From: JABMMZ01 sp044341025 | GTDB taxonomy: Bacteria > Bacteroidota > Bacteroidia > NS11-12g > UBA955 | Direction of reading: 5' to 3' | DNA: 64,000 nt | NCBI GenBank assembly: GCA_044341025.1 | Contig: JBIISM010000011.1 | Coordinates: 18,766 to 82,765 of the forward strand | Part shown: piece after piece, positions 9,051-17,728 of the stretch | Numbering within the stretch: the first letter of the stretch is position 1 | Layout of the letters: every line of letters starts with the position of its first letter | The notes under the pieces: model-generated | Database searches by the model: none | What the model saw: only the letters and a program-made list of their open reading frames with translations | What the model was told of the DNA's origin: nothing | Made by a program: the position numbers and the translations under genes

Positions 9051-10007
9051 CTAATTTTTTAAGGATGTAAAGTCTTGCATCTCCATGCATTTGAAATGGC
9101 CCTTTGGGCATTCGTTGTAACCGATTTTTGAACACGGTCTACAGCGCAAATCGCTGACCTCTAAAATTAAATTTTCTTCACTCAAAGGGTGCTTGCCATA
9201 ATACGGCCCCATGCCAAATTCAGGTATGGTATTGCCCCAAATAGAAACAATTGGTTTTTTCAATGCAGCGGCAATGTGCATCATGCCGGTGTCATGGGCA
9301 ATTACTTTTTCAGAACCCTGCATCAGCAAAGCACTTTGGTCTATCGACAACTGTCCACATAGGTTAATGGCATTCGGGGCCACTTCAGCCAAAGCATTGC
9401 CTGCTGCTTCATCTTCTTTGCCCCCGATTAAAACCACGGGATGGTTTATGTTTTGAAGAAGTTCAATTTGTTTATGGAGCGGAAGTTTCTTGGTGCTGTG
9501 CTGCGCGCCTAGGGCGTATACATGGTAAGATTGAGGTAAGTTAAATTCAGAAATGCGGCAATTTTGGTCAATGAAAAAGTCCAAGCCTTTTCCGTCGTTC
9601 TGTACTTTGAGTTCTGCAGCGGTGTAAAGGTAGCGGTCTACAATATGTTCGTAAGGCAGCATGTTTATTTTTAAATTCACCATCAACCATTTCTCCAAAT
9701 TTAATTTATCGAAAGCATAGGTCTTAACCCTCAATTTAGTGCGGATAATGCGGGTTCTGAGGTTTCTGTGCAGGTCGAGTATTAAATCAAATTTTTCAGC
9801 TTTTAATTCTGAAATTAGTGCATTGATGTCCCGGTCTAAACAATGGATTTTATCAATATAAGGGTTGCGGATTAAAAGGTTTTTGAAATTCGCTTTGGTG
9901 GCAAAATGAATTTGGTGTTCGGGAAATTGCGTTTTGATGCAGCGCACAACAGGGCTGGTCAATACAATATCGCCGATGGAGCTAAACCTTAAAATCAGTA
10001 TTTTCAT
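9051..10007 (-). CDS. Glycosyltransferase family 9 (LPS heptosyltransferase-like)
   Basis: A 318-aa GT9 enzyme. The N-terminus ILRFSSIGDIVLTSPVVR is the nucleotide-sugar transferase signature, LDLHRNLRTRIIR follows, and the C-terminal half has VIAHDTGMMHIAAALKKPIV with SIWGNTIPEFGMGP, the ADP-heptose-binding region. A Cys-rich end (CRPCSKIGYNECPKGHFKC) is common in this family. It likely adds a sugar to the lipopolysaccharide core at the inner membrane. Its ATG overlaps the stop of the polX-like gene by 4 nt, so it is translationally coupled as the last gene of gpsA-polX-GT9. Confidence 0.88.
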   Translation of the reverse strand: MKILILRFSSIGDIVLTSPVVRCIKTQFPEHQIHFATKANFKNLLIRNPYIDKIHCLDRDINALISELKAEKFDLILDLHRNLRTRIIRTKLRVKTYAFDKLNLEKWLMVNLKINMLPYEHIVDRYLYTAAELKVQNDGKGLDFFIDQNCRISEFNLPQSYHVYALGAQHSTKKLPLHKQIELLQNINHPVVLIGGKEDEAAGNALAEVAPNAINLCGQLSIDQSALLMQGSEKVIAHDTGMMHIAAALKKPIVSIWGNTIPEFGMGPYYGKHPLSEENLILEVSDLRCRPCSKIGYNECPKGHFKCMEMQDFTSLKN

Positions 10008-11674
10008 AAGCTGCGCTTTCTTTTGTTTTCAAGGTGCAGGATAAAGGCGTTTACATCTAAGGCATTCAAACATTGCTCTGGTTTTAAATAGCCTTTTCTC
10101 GCCACATTAACTCCGTATTGCATGTCTGACAAACCTTCTTTTTGGTGGGCATCAGGGTTGATGCTAATCATGCCACCTTTACTGAGGGCGTAATCTATCC
10201 AACGCCAATCGAGGTCTAGGCGGTAAGGGTGTGCGTTTAATTCTATCACCACATGGTTGGCGATGCAGGCATCGATAACATAGGCATGGTCTATAGGGTA
10301 ACCTGAACGCATCAAGAGCAAACGTCCTGTTGGGTGACCCAAAATATTGGTGTAAGGATTTTCTATGGCTTTGGTCAAACGCATGTGCGCCTTTTCTTGG
10401 TCCATGCTCAAATTGCTGTGCACACTGGCTACGACTAAATCGAACAACTGCAAAATATCATCACTGTAATCCAAACTGCCATCCGATAAGATATCGCTTT
10501 CTATGCCTTTGAAAATTTTAAAAGGCGCCATTTTTTCATTCAATGCATCTATTTCCCGCATTTGTTCCAAGACCCTTTCTGGTCTTAATCCTCCTGCATA
10601 TGAAGCTGTTTGTGAGTGGTCGCAAATACCGATGTATTCCAGACCCATCATGCGGGCTTCTTGGGCCATTTCTGCCAAGGTATGCAAACCATCGCTATAG
10701 GTGCTGTGGTTGTGCAAGGTGCCTTTTAAATCTTTATAGGTAATGAGTTTATCTTGCTCAGCAAGATGCTGCAATTCGTTTAGACCCTCGCGCATTTCAG
10801 GCAAGACATAGGGCAGTGCCAGTGCTTTATAAATGGATTCTTCTTCCTCAAAATTCCCGGCCCTCGATTGGTATTTAATCAGGTCGAGATGGCTTTCAGT
10901 TGCGGTGTGTTCCAATAAGGCATTCCCCCAGCGCTCGTGGCTGCTGTTAAACAAACGAACGTTTAAGGCTTCTAAGTAGATTAGAGTGTATGAGTCTTCG
11001 TCGCAGTCGAACAATTCAAAATTTTCGCTTTCGCACAAATGGTCCGAAATGGCCTCCAGATTTTCAGCCACCAATACATAGTCAACCGAGTGGACTATGT
11101 CATTGAAGCGCCTGAATTCTCCAACCACTTGGTATTGCTCAACCTCTGGCATGCCTTCGAAGGTTTGATCGAGATAAGCAACAACGGCTTGCATTTTGGC
11201 CCAATGAAATTGACCTTCAGCGCTGAATTTAAATTCAATGTCGTTTAATATTTGGGCTTGGGTTTTAAAGCCAAATCCTTTAATTTCCACCAAACGGTTT
11301 TCGCGGCAAGCATCCAGCAGTTCAGGTATAGAGGCAATGCCAACGGTTTTCCAAAGCACTTCAACTTTCTTTGGGCCCAAACCTTTTACCTGCAGAATGT
11401 CTTGTATGCCTTTAGGGGTGATGTCTAAAAGTTCATCCAATTCCTTAAAGCTGCCGGTTTGTATAATTTCGATAACTTTAGGGGCCAAACTCTTCCCCAA
11501 TTGAGGCACTTTGTTCAGTTCATCTTCGCTCATTTCTGATAAAGAAGCAGCAATTTTTTTGATATTAAATGCAGCAGCAGCCAGCGATTTTACTTTAAAA
11601 GGATTGCCATCGTGCAGCTCATACAGTTTTGCGTATTGTGTGAGAATGTTTGATATGTCGTGGTTAGACAGCAT
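10004..11674 (-). CDS. polX: PolX-family protein: degenerate X-polymerase domain plus PHP phosphoesterase
   Basis: A 556-aa protein with an N-terminal helix-hairpin-helix region (VPQLGKSLAPKVIEII, LQVKGLGPKKVEVLW, IKGFGFKTQAQIL) and a C-terminal PHP domain. PHP metal ligands are visible: HNHSTYSDG (321-329), CDHS (351-354), GIESD (390-394), SVHS (417-420) and NPDAH (506-510). In canonical PolX, a GS motif and three Asp residues form the polymerase site. Here the region reads GEFRRFNDIVHSVDYVLV, with Ser196 where the first Asp is expected and only Asp198 retained, and LNVRLF has Asn238 in place of the third Asp. It therefore looks exonuclease/AP-endonuclease-like but polymerase-inactive. It lies 12 nt after gpsA. 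Confidence 0.87.
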   Translation of the reverse strand: MLSNHDISNILTQYAKLYELHDGNPFKVKSLAAAAFNIKKIAASLSEMSEDELNKVPQLGKSLAPKVIEIIQTGSFKELDELLDITPKGIQDILQVKGLGPKKVEVLWKTVGIASIPELLDACRENRLVEIKGFGFKTQAQILNDIEFKFSAEGQFHWAKMQAVVAYLDQTFEGMPEVEQYQVVGEFRRFNDIVHSVDYVLVAENLEAISDHLCESENFELFDCDEDSYTLIYLEALNVRLFNSSHERWGNALLEHTATESHLDLIKYQSRAGNFEEEESIYKALALPYVLPEMREGLNELQHLAEQDKLITYKDLKGTLHNHSTYSDGLHTLAEMAQEARMMGLEYIGICDHSQTASYAGGLRPERVLEQMREIDALNEKMAPFKIFKGIESDILSDGSLDYSDDILQLFDLVVASVHSNLSMDQEKAHMRLTKAIENPYTNILGHPTGRLLLMRSGYPIDHAYVIDACIANHVVIELNAHPYRLDLDWRWIDYALSKGGMISINPDAHQKEGLSDMQYGVNVARKGYLKPEQCLNALDVNAFILHLENKRKRSL

Positions 11675-11686
11675 AGCAGCTAGCGT

Positions 11687-12682
11687 TTATATAATTTTTT
11701 TGGTCAGCTCCAACATCAATTTGCGGGCTGAACCGTGTTTGTATATGATTTGGTAAACGGCATCCAATATCGGGGTGTCCGCATTTACCGTTTCGTTAAT
11801 TTCTTTCATGGTTTTGGTGGCATAATAGCCTTCAGCTACCATGTTCATCTCCATTTGCGCGCTTTTAACGGTATAGCCTTTACCCAACATGTTTCCGAAG
11901 GTTCTGTTGCGGCTAAACTGCGAATAGGCGGTTACCAACAAATCGCCCAGGTAGGCATTTTCCTTTACATCGCGGTGGGTTTGGTGGCTGGCTTCAAGGA
12001 AACGCTCAGTTTCACGAGAGGCAGCAGATACCAACACCGATTGAAAATTGTCGCCGTATCCAAGACCATGGCAAATGCCGCAGGCAATGGCGTATACATT
12101 TTTCAATACCGCAGCGTATTCAATGCCGTAAATGTCATTGGTTGTTTTGGTGTAAATGTAATGGCAGCAGAACAAAGCAGCCAACTCTTCCGCCAAGGTT
12201 TGTTCGTTGGATGCTATGGTCAAATAACTCAATTTTTCCATCGCCACTTCCTCGGCATGGCAAGGCCCGCTAATAGCAGCTATTGAAGCATCTGGAACCA
12301 TCCAAGTGCTCTCAAAATAATGGCTAATAATTTGATGCGTTTCAGGGTTCACGCCTTTAACCGCGGAGATGATTTTTTTGTTTTTGAAACTGTCTGCAGG
12401 CAATTCAGCCAAAACTTGGTGAACAAAAGCAGAGGGAACGGCCACCAAAATAAAATCGTTATTGGCCACCACAGCATTTAAATCGCTACTGAGTTGCACC
12501 TGATCCAAATCGGTAGATACATCGGTAAGGTACCTCGGGTTGTGGCCGTATTCATGGATAAATTCAATATCTGCTTCGTTGCGCAAATACCAAGTGATTT
12601 GTTTTTCCTCAGGATTATCGCACAGGATTTTTATCAATGCCGTGGCCCAACTTCCATTGCCTATTATACCAATCTTTCTCAT
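11687..12682 (-). CDS. gpsA: NAD(P)-dependent glycerol-3-phosphate dehydrogenase
   Basis: A 331-aa enzyme making sn-glycerol-3-phosphate from dihydroxyacetone phosphate for phospholipid synthesis. RKIGIIGNGSWATALIKIL is the GxGxxA nucleotide-binding loop, LVAVPSAFVHQVL and SAVKGVNPETHQI follow, and ISGPCHAEEVA plus AAVLKNVYAIACGICHGLGYGDN holds the catalytic Lys region. The start at 12682 gives the usual family length and lies 9 nt after a TAATTTCG element. An upstream ATG at 12724 would add 14 residues lacking family similarity. First gene of the minus-strand operon, divergent from aroA. Confidence 0.93.
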   Translation of the reverse strand: MRKIGIIGNGSWATALIKILCDNPEEKQITWYLRNEADIEFIHEYGHNPRYLTDVSTDLDQVQLSSDLNAVVANNDFILVAVPSAFVHQVLAELPADSFKNKKIISAVKGVNPETHQIISHYFESTWMVPDASIAAISGPCHAEEVAMEKLSYLTIASNEQTLAEELAALFCCHYIYTKTTNDIYGIEYAAVLKNVYAIACGICHGLGYGDNFQSVLVSAASRETERFLEASHQTHRDVKENAYLGDLLVTAYSQFSRNRTFGNMLGKGYTVKSAQMEMNMVAEGYYATKTMKEINETVNADTPILDAVYQIIYKHGSARKLMLELTKKII

Positions 12683-12691
12683 CTCTGCTTG

Positions 12692-12699
12692 CGAAATTA
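12692..12699 (-). promoter_or_regulatory. TAnnTTCG -7-like element of gpsA operon
   Basis: TAATTTCG (minus strand) ends 9 nt before the gpsA ATG, and is identical to the element before fumC. It supports the 12682 start. Confidence 0.4.
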
Positions 12700-12772
12700 A
12701 AGGTTTTGCGAAATATTTACTCATTATTTGTTTAGAATCCTTGCACAGCTTTTGCCAAGCGTTTGATTTCAC

Positions 12773-12803
12773 TTTGTAGCCGCCCATAAAAGGCATAAAT
12801 TTG
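12773..12803 (+). promoter_or_regulatory. Complete Bacteroidota promoter of aroA (TTTG-N19-TAAATTTG)
   Basis: TTTG at 12773-12776, a 19-nt spacer and TAAATTTG at 12796-12803 match both boxes of the Bacteroidota housekeeping promoter. Transcription would start near 12807, leaving a leader of roughly 9 nt. Confidence 0.7.
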
Positions 12804-12815
12804 TAAATCTATTCT

Positions 12816-14066
12816 ATGCTGAGTTTAAAGAAGATAAAAAACAGAAACATTAAAGGTGAAGTGTACTTGCCGGTATCTAAAAGTATACTCAACCGCAATT
12901 TAATTATTAAGGCTTTAAACCAGACCTTGACAGCCGAAGATGTGCAAGAAGGCAGCACCGATGTGCAATTGCTTTACAAAGCTTTGACGCAAACAGAAGG
13001 CGAAGTTGATTTTAAAGATGCAGGTACACCCCTGCGTTTGTATATAGCCTATGCAGCTTTGAAGGGAATTGAACTCAGCATCACAGGCAATGAGCGTTTG
13101 AAAGAACGCCCAATTCAACCTTTGCTTAAAGCCTTGGAGCAATTGGGGGCAGAATTTCAATTTCTTGAAAACCCATACCAGTTGCCGCTTAAGGTTATAA
13201 AGTCTACCGACAGCAAAATTGAAGAAGTGAAAATTAATGGTTCATTGAGCAGCCAATTCATTAGCGCTTTGATGTTGATTGGACCTTACTTCGACCAAGG
13301 CTTGAACATCGAAATAACAGGCGACTTAAGTTCTGCGCCCTATGTATACCTCACTCAATTTCAAATGGAATTGGCAGGTGTAGGGGTTGAAATGGATGAA
13401 GAAGAAGAAGCCATATGGATCAACAAAGGCGTTTACAAGACCCAAGGCAGACGAATGGTGGAATCCGATTGGAGTGCTGCAAGCTTTATATTTGCTTGGG
13501 TAGCCTTGTCTGATTCGGCACAAATATTTTTACCAGGTTTGAAAAAAGAGTCGCCTCAAGGCGATTCAATGGCGGTTTTTCTATTCAATGATTTCGGCGT
13601 TCACGCAGTGTTCAGGCCCGACGGTTTGACCTTGAGCAAGAAAGAAACCACTGCCGAAACACCCATATTTGACGTAGAAGATGTGCCCGATATGTTCCCG
13701 GTTTTACTGGCCTTATGTGCCATTAAAAAAGCCAAGGCCGTGTTTATGGGCGTGGCCAATTTAAGACATAAAGAAAGTAACCGCATCGAAGCCATGTCTG
13801 AAAACCTTAAGCAATGTGGGGTAGAACTCAAGCAGGTAAACAGCGACACGGTTGAATTGGTGTACGACGAAGACTTCAGCATACCCAATAAAGCCTATCA
13901 GTTCAAGTCGTTCAACGACCACCGCATTGCCATGGCCTTGAGTTTATTTGCCTTCGAAAACGACATTGAAATAGACGAAGAAACGGTGGTTAAAAAATCG
14001 TATCCGAATTATTGGTTGGATTTTAATGCAACATTCAGGGCGGTTGATCCAGGGTCTAGGGATTAG
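12816..14066 (+). CDS. aroA: 3-phosphoshikimate 1-carboxyvinyltransferase (EPSP synthase)
   Basis: A 416-aa EPSP synthase of the shikimate pathway. It keeps LPVSKSILNRNLIIKAL (the PSKS-type phosphoshikimate site), DAGTPLRLYIAYAAL (corresponding to the NAGTxxR motif, with Asp for Asn), SLSSQFISALML and the C-terminal LRHKESNRIEAMSENLKQCG and FNDHRIAMALSL, which hold catalytic and PEP-binding residues. The last six codons (DPGSRD) are contributed by a short GGGTCTAG-type repeat tract, so the C-terminus may have been extended by repeat insertion. A complete promoter lies just upstream. aroK is elsewhere in the window. Confidence 0.93.
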   Translation: MLSLKKIKNRNIKGEVYLPVSKSILNRNLIIKALNQTLTAEDVQEGSTDVQLLYKALTQTEGEVDFKDAGTPLRLYIAYAALKGIELSITGNERLKERPIQPLLKALEQLGAEFQFLENPYQLPLKVIKSTDSKIEEVKINGSLSSQFISALMLIGPYFDQGLNIEITGDLSSAPYVYLTQFQMELAGVGVEMDEEEEAIWINKGVYKTQGRRMVESDWSAASFIFAWVALSDSAQIFLPGLKKESPQGDSMAVFLFNDFGVHAVFRPDGLTLSKKETTAETPIFDVEDVPDMFPVLLALCAIKKAKAVFMGVANLRHKESNRIEAMSENLKQCGVELKQVNSDTVELVYDEDFSIPNKAYQFKSFNDHRIAMALSLFAFENDIEIDEETVVKKSYPNYWLDFNATFRAVDPGSRD

Positions 14067-14138
14067 GGGAGATTTCTAGGGTCTAGGGTACCCACCTGCG
14101 TTTCACTCCAGCGGGCGAAGTAGGGTATAGGGTATAGT
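14051..14138. repeat. Degenerate TAGGGTCTAGGG / TAGGGTATAGGG tract
   Basis: Several close copies of AGGGTCTAGGG and AGGGTATAGGG occur, interrupted by a GTTTCACTCCAGCGGG segment. The first copy supplies the end of aroA. The rest of 14139-14303 is AT-rich with nothing recognisable. Confidence 0.6.
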
Positions 14139-14303
14139 TTTTTTAGGATCCTCGTTGAATAAAAGCGCTTTTGTTTTGCTTGTAAAATATTTAAACAAGT
14201 TTTTAAAAAGTTTAAATAAAGTTACTTACGGTTTTTATGTAAAATATTGACTTGCATTGATTTTAAAAAAAATGATTTGCATATATTTCCGTAAACGACC
14301 TAT

Positions 14304-14595
14304 CAATTTATCCGTCCCGTAGCGTGACGCAGCAAAGCGAAGTCTCTGCTACTGGGATCAATTTCACCATCCCGTACCGTGACGGAACAAGGTGAAGTCT
14401 CTGGTACTGGGATCAATTTATCCGTCCCGTACCGTGACGGAACAAGGTGAAGTCTCTGCTACTGGGATCAGTTTCCCAATTTCTCAATTTATCCGTCCCG
14501 TACCGTGACGGAACAAAGTGAAGTCTCTGGTACTGGGATCAATTTATCCGTCCCGTAGCGTGACGCAGCAAAGCGAAGTCTCTGCTACTGGGATC
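14304..14595. repeat. Tandem array of five ~50-bp palindromic units
   Basis: Units lie at 14311-14360, 14367-14415, 14421-14470, 14492-14541 and 14547-14595, separated by short, variable T/A-rich linkers. Each has CCCGTAsC, a GTGACG...GAAGTCTCT interior and a closing sTACTGGGATCA. The first and fifth cores are identical. Stem bases covary: CCCGTAGC pairs with GCTACTGGG, and CCCGTACC with GGTACTGGG; the third unit is a mismatched hybrid. It is a structured intergenic repeat, not a CRISPR. Confidence 0.85.
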
Positions 14596-14633
14596 ATTTC
14601 CCCTTTCTCTGCCTAACCCTAGTTTCGCTATAG

Positions 14634-14736
14634 CCAGCTGCATGGACATACTGCGTATATTAAGACCATTTTGCATGTGCTTACTGCCGTTCCGCAATGC
14701 ATGTTTTTTCAATTAGATATTTCACAATGCAGCTGG
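14634..14736. repeat. 10-bp inverted repeat CCAGCTGCAT...ATGCAGCTGG
   Basis: Perfect arms 14634-14643 and 14727-14736 enclose about 83 nt that includes GCATGTGC and GCAATGCATG. It could be the closing stem of a larger fold. Function unknown. Confidence 0.5.
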
Positions 14737-14858
14737 TCTGCCGCTGCACTTTTGGGGCAGTTTCTAAAATTGAGCCCAATTTATTTTTTATAATATGCTG
14801 ATTACTAATATTTAATTATAATATGCTTAATTAATTTATTTTTTTAAATAAAGTTTGG

Positions 14859-14893
14859 CAATATCGCGCAATTGTACTTAATTGCGAATATTG
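14859..14893. promoter_or_regulatory. Operator-like palindrome upstream of M43 protease
   Basis: CAATATCGCGCAATT and AATTGCGAATATTG form a near-perfect dyad around a GTACTT centre. This is the size of a dimeric repressor site, about 250 nt upstream of the metalloprotease gene. No promoter boxes are clear. The remainder of 14894-15144 shows nothing else. Confidence 0.4.
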
Positions 14894-15144
14894 TTTAACT
14901 AATTTGGGAGAAACTTAAACCAATTTTCGCTGAATATTTATCCATATTAACGAAGTGTAATCGATTGCTTAGAGGCTAGTAAATGATCTATAAAAGCAAA
15001 AGATATCATTTGTAATGGTGCCCATATTGCGAGCGATCCTGAAAAATAAATTGTGGTATTGAAAAAAGAAAAGCTAGAGTGTAAAAACAAATTATATAAA
15101 TGTTGCGAAACCGAAATTATAAAGACCCATCAATAAAAAATCAA

Positions 15145-16383
15145 ATGACAAAACCGGCAAATTATATTGTATTAATCATTCTCTTTTCGCTTTTTCTGAA
15201 TAAGGGTATTGGACAAAGTTTTGGATGCGCTACCGATTTTATCCATAACAATCTGATGGAATCAGATTCAGTATATCGAAATCAAATACTTTTACTTGAA
15301 TCTCAAATTGAAATAAGTGCGCAAAACAAAGCGAACACAAAATTTAGGGCTACCCGTTACCACATTCCTGTAGTTGTTCATGTTATCCATTTGGGCGAGG
15401 CTATCGGAACTGCTACCAATATTTCAGATATTCAAATTCAACAAGCCATTTCAGGACTTAACGACCGTTTTAAAAACACAAATGGTTTGGGTGTTGATGT
15501 TGAATTGGAATTTTGCCTGGCAAGTAAAGACCCCAATGGCAATTTAACCAAAGGTATAAATCGTATAAATGGTTCAAGTGTCACAAATTATCTTTCAAAT
15601 GGGGTAGCTCCTACTGGCAATACCTGCAGTGGAGCTGTTGAAAAAACCATAAAAGATCTAAGCAGATGGCCAGTTTCTGATTATTATAATATTTGGGTAG
15701 TTAGCAAAATATGCAATGGCGGATTTGTTGGTTATGCATCCTATCCGGTGGGTGGGCTTTACGATGGTTTGGTTATCGTTTCCACCTCTATGACAAGCAA
15801 CAGCGGAACTTTACCCCATGAGGTTGGTCATGGATTTTTTCTTTACCATACCTTTAATGGTGATGGAGGCAATGTTTCGTGTCCAGTAGACACCAATTGC
15901 CTTGTAAATGGAGACCGTATTTGCGATACACCACCCCACAAACAAGGGGATTGTGTTGCAAACAATCCATGTAGCTCTAATGGCGTATGGGACAATAGCC
16001 GGTATAACTATATGTCATATTGCCCATTGGTAAACCGATTTACACAGGGACAGAAAGATAGAATAAGAGCTACAGCTGCAGTTGCGCCAAGAGCAAGTTT
16101 GTTAAGTTCAGGAGCTTGTGGTTCTCTAGGTTTAAATGAAATAAACAATACGAATTTGTTTTCGGTATTCCCTAATCCTGCCCAAAGTGCGGTCAATGTA
16201 AGTGTAGATAAAAAGTTACTCGGTTCCGCTTATGTGGTTTATGACCATACTGGTAAAACAATTTTAAAAGGGGTAATATTTTCAGAGAATTCAATCATTG
16301 AAATTGGCGATTTAGCCGCAGGTATTTATTTGTTCAGTCTGGGGGAGAATTTGAAACAGATTTTTGTAGTAACCAATGAATAA
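15145..16383 (+). CDS. Secreted M43-family zinc metalloprotease with T9SS sorting domain
   Basis: A 412-aa protease. From ATG 15145 the N-terminus MTKPANYIVLIILFSLFLNK is a signal peptide ending near GIGQ. An ATG at 15100 would add 15 residues before it and cannot be excluded. ITLQ-type pro-region is followed by RYHIPVVVHVIHLGEA, typical of cytophagalysin/pappalysin-like M43 enzymes. The zinc motif is HEVGHGFFLYH, with a Met-turn YNYMSYCPLVN, and VDTNCLVNGDRICDTP is the family Cys region. The last ~80 residues (FSVFPNPAQSAVNVSV ... GIYLFSLG) are a type A T9SS sorting domain. It is therefore probably exported to the cell surface or medium. Confidence 0.9.
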   Translation: MTKPANYIVLIILFSLFLNKGIGQSFGCATDFIHNNLMESDSVYRNQILLLESQIEISAQNKANTKFRATRYHIPVVVHVIHLGEAIGTATNISDIQIQQAISGLNDRFKNTNGLGVDVELEFCLASKDPNGNLTKGINRINGSSVTNYLSNGVAPTGNTCSGAVEKTIKDLSRWPVSDYYNIWVVSKICNGGFVGYASYPVGGLYDGLVIVSTSMTSNSGTLPHEVGHGFFLYHTFNGDGGNVSCPVDTNCLVNGDRICDTPPHKQGDCVANNPCSSNGVWDNSRYNYMSYCPLVNRFTQGQKDRIRATAAVAPRASLLSSGACGSLGLNEINNTNLFSVFPNPAQSAVNVSVDKKLLGSAYVVYDHTGKTILKGVIFSENSIIEIGDLAAGIYLFSLGENLKQIFVVTNE

Positions 16384-16439
16384 TTTTATTTTGTCAAACA
16401 TCTAATAAAACAAACACGAAATAGTGTAATAAACAATCT

Positions 16440-16485
16440 GCAGCAAATAAGAACCTCGAGAATTAAACGCACTTCTATTTGCTGC
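16440..16485 (+). other. 12-bp hairpin downstream of metalloprotease gene
   Basis: GCAGCAAATAAGA (16440-16452) pairs with TCTATTTGCTGC (16474-16485) with one bulge and a 21-nt loop. It lies 57 nt after the stop codon. There is no T tract, so it may be an mRNA 3' stabiliser rather than a terminator. Confidence 0.4.
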
Positions 16486-16645
16486 ATTTCCTCATTTACC
16501 AAATAAATCATAATCCGGTTTGCGAAAGCCAACGGGCCGACCACCCAAAGTGACAAAACAGAAAAAAGTGGAGTTCAGATACCACTTTAAAAAACGAGGC
16601 GTAACCGAAAAGCCAAACGAGTAGGAAAAATAAAATTTAATTAAG

Positions 16646-17416
16646 ATGGAAAAAAACTTACCCTTTGTATCCTTGTCTTTTACGGATAATGCATACAACA
16701 AATTCATTCTTCCTTTTTTAGGGAAACTAGATGACGGAAATGTATTTAAAAAAATCATTACATTATCCTTGTCGATTTCATCCCTTGGTCTTTTAATTGG
16801 AGGCATTTATTTAACAATTACTGGACTATTTGGGGACGATGGATTTATTAAAAACTTTGTTACCAATGAAATGATAGTCGGTGGCAAAAAAGTTGGTTCT
16901 ATTGTTGGGCTATTATTAGGTTCCGTAGCTAGTATAATAACAGCTTGGTCTTTGTTTAGTATTTTAAAGAAACGCACAGAACAATTGGATGGATTGGAAT
17001 ACACAGGTTTGTTAGACTTCGTTTTTAATAAAACTTTACCTAAATTGATTTTAATCATTGGGGAATTACTTTTTATTCTGTTAATATACGTTAGTGTTCT
17101 TCAGATATTCGCTTCTTTAGTTGGTTCTTATGTGTATGCTCCTTTATTAAGATTTCCAACCATAATTATGGGGATTACGCCTGGCATGCAAATGTTTAAC
17201 CAGTTTATACCTAATCAAATCTATGGAGATTATGATCATTTTGATATGTATCTAAAAATGGGTGTTTTAGGTTTTGCGGCCTCTTTTATTGTGCTAATAG
17301 CTTTCTATTTATACAAAGAAGTTTATAGTTATATATTGAAATTAGCTACTAATTTAATTGACTTTTTACCAAAATTTGCTTTGCCATTAGCAATTAGAAG
17401 AAGAAACGAGAATTAA
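16646..17416 (+). CDS. Unknown polytopic membrane protein
   Basis: A 256-aa protein with four clear hydrophobic segments: SSLGLLIGGIYLTITGLF, VGSIVGLLLGSVASIITAW, LILIIGELLFILLIYVSVL and GVLGFAASFIVLIAFYLY. The N-terminus (MEKNLPFVSLSFTDNAYNKF) and the basic C-terminus (AIRRRNEN) are probably cytoplasmic. No catalytic motif or family is recognised. It stands alone between intergenic hairpins, with its base composition more AT-rich than its neighbours, compatible with accessory status. Start ATG at 16646 follows an A-rich stretch. Confidence 0.65.
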   Translation: MEKNLPFVSLSFTDNAYNKFILPFLGKLDDGNVFKKIITLSLSISSLGLLIGGIYLTITGLFGDDGFIKNFVTNEMIVGGKKVGSIVGLLLGSVASIITAWSLFSILKKRTEQLDGLEYTGLLDFVFNKTLPKLILIIGELLFILLIYVSVLQIFASLVGSYVYAPLLRFPTIIMGITPGMQMFNQFIPNQIYGDYDHFDMYLKMGVLGFAASFIVLIAFYLYKEVYSYILKLATNLIDFLPKFALPLAIRRRNEN

Positions 17417-17442
17417 AATTAGTTTGTAACATTAAATTTGTG

Positions 17443-17511
17443 AATATGGTGGGTTTATCAGTAAATAATACCTTATGGGTAAATTTAAGATTCTGCTAAA
17501 CCCGCCATGTT
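17443..17511 (+). other. Long 19-bp hairpin downstream of the membrane-protein gene
   Basis: The arm 17443-17461 pairs with 17493-17511 over 19 positions with one mismatch if the plus strand is transcribed. Two of the pairs are G-U wobbles that would be A-C mismatches in minus-strand RNA, so selection on a plus-strand RNA is suggested. It begins 26 nt after the stop codon. The remainder of 17512-17728 shows no gene. Confidence 0.5.
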
Positions 17512-17728
17512 CCAAATTGTAAATACTATAATGCCTTTTTAACTGAAATGACTTATTGTGGTCTTAGGATATTTACAATCTAGCCAAGTCAATTTTATTT
17601 TTTAAAATTTAGATTTTTTTAATATCCTAATCCAATTGAATTTCAATTCATAAATGTCCCAATTTCTCGTTTCTGAATTCCTAGATTCCAAAACTTATTC
17701 CCCACACATTTGTTACTAATAAAAACAG

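Noticed and set aside
11735..12286. 183-aa plus-strand gene antisense to gpsA
   Set aside because: It is the mirror of a conserved GpsA coding sequence with no promoter or recognisable domain.
14304..14595. CRISPR array
   Set aside because: The repeats are long palindromes separated by short, related T/A-rich linkers of irregular length, not unique spacers, and no cas gene is nearby.
16500..16645. Additional gene or insertion-sequence remnant upstream of the membrane-protein gene
   Set aside because: No coherent frame or transposase motif; only scattered short inverted repeats such as AAAGTGG/CCACTTT.
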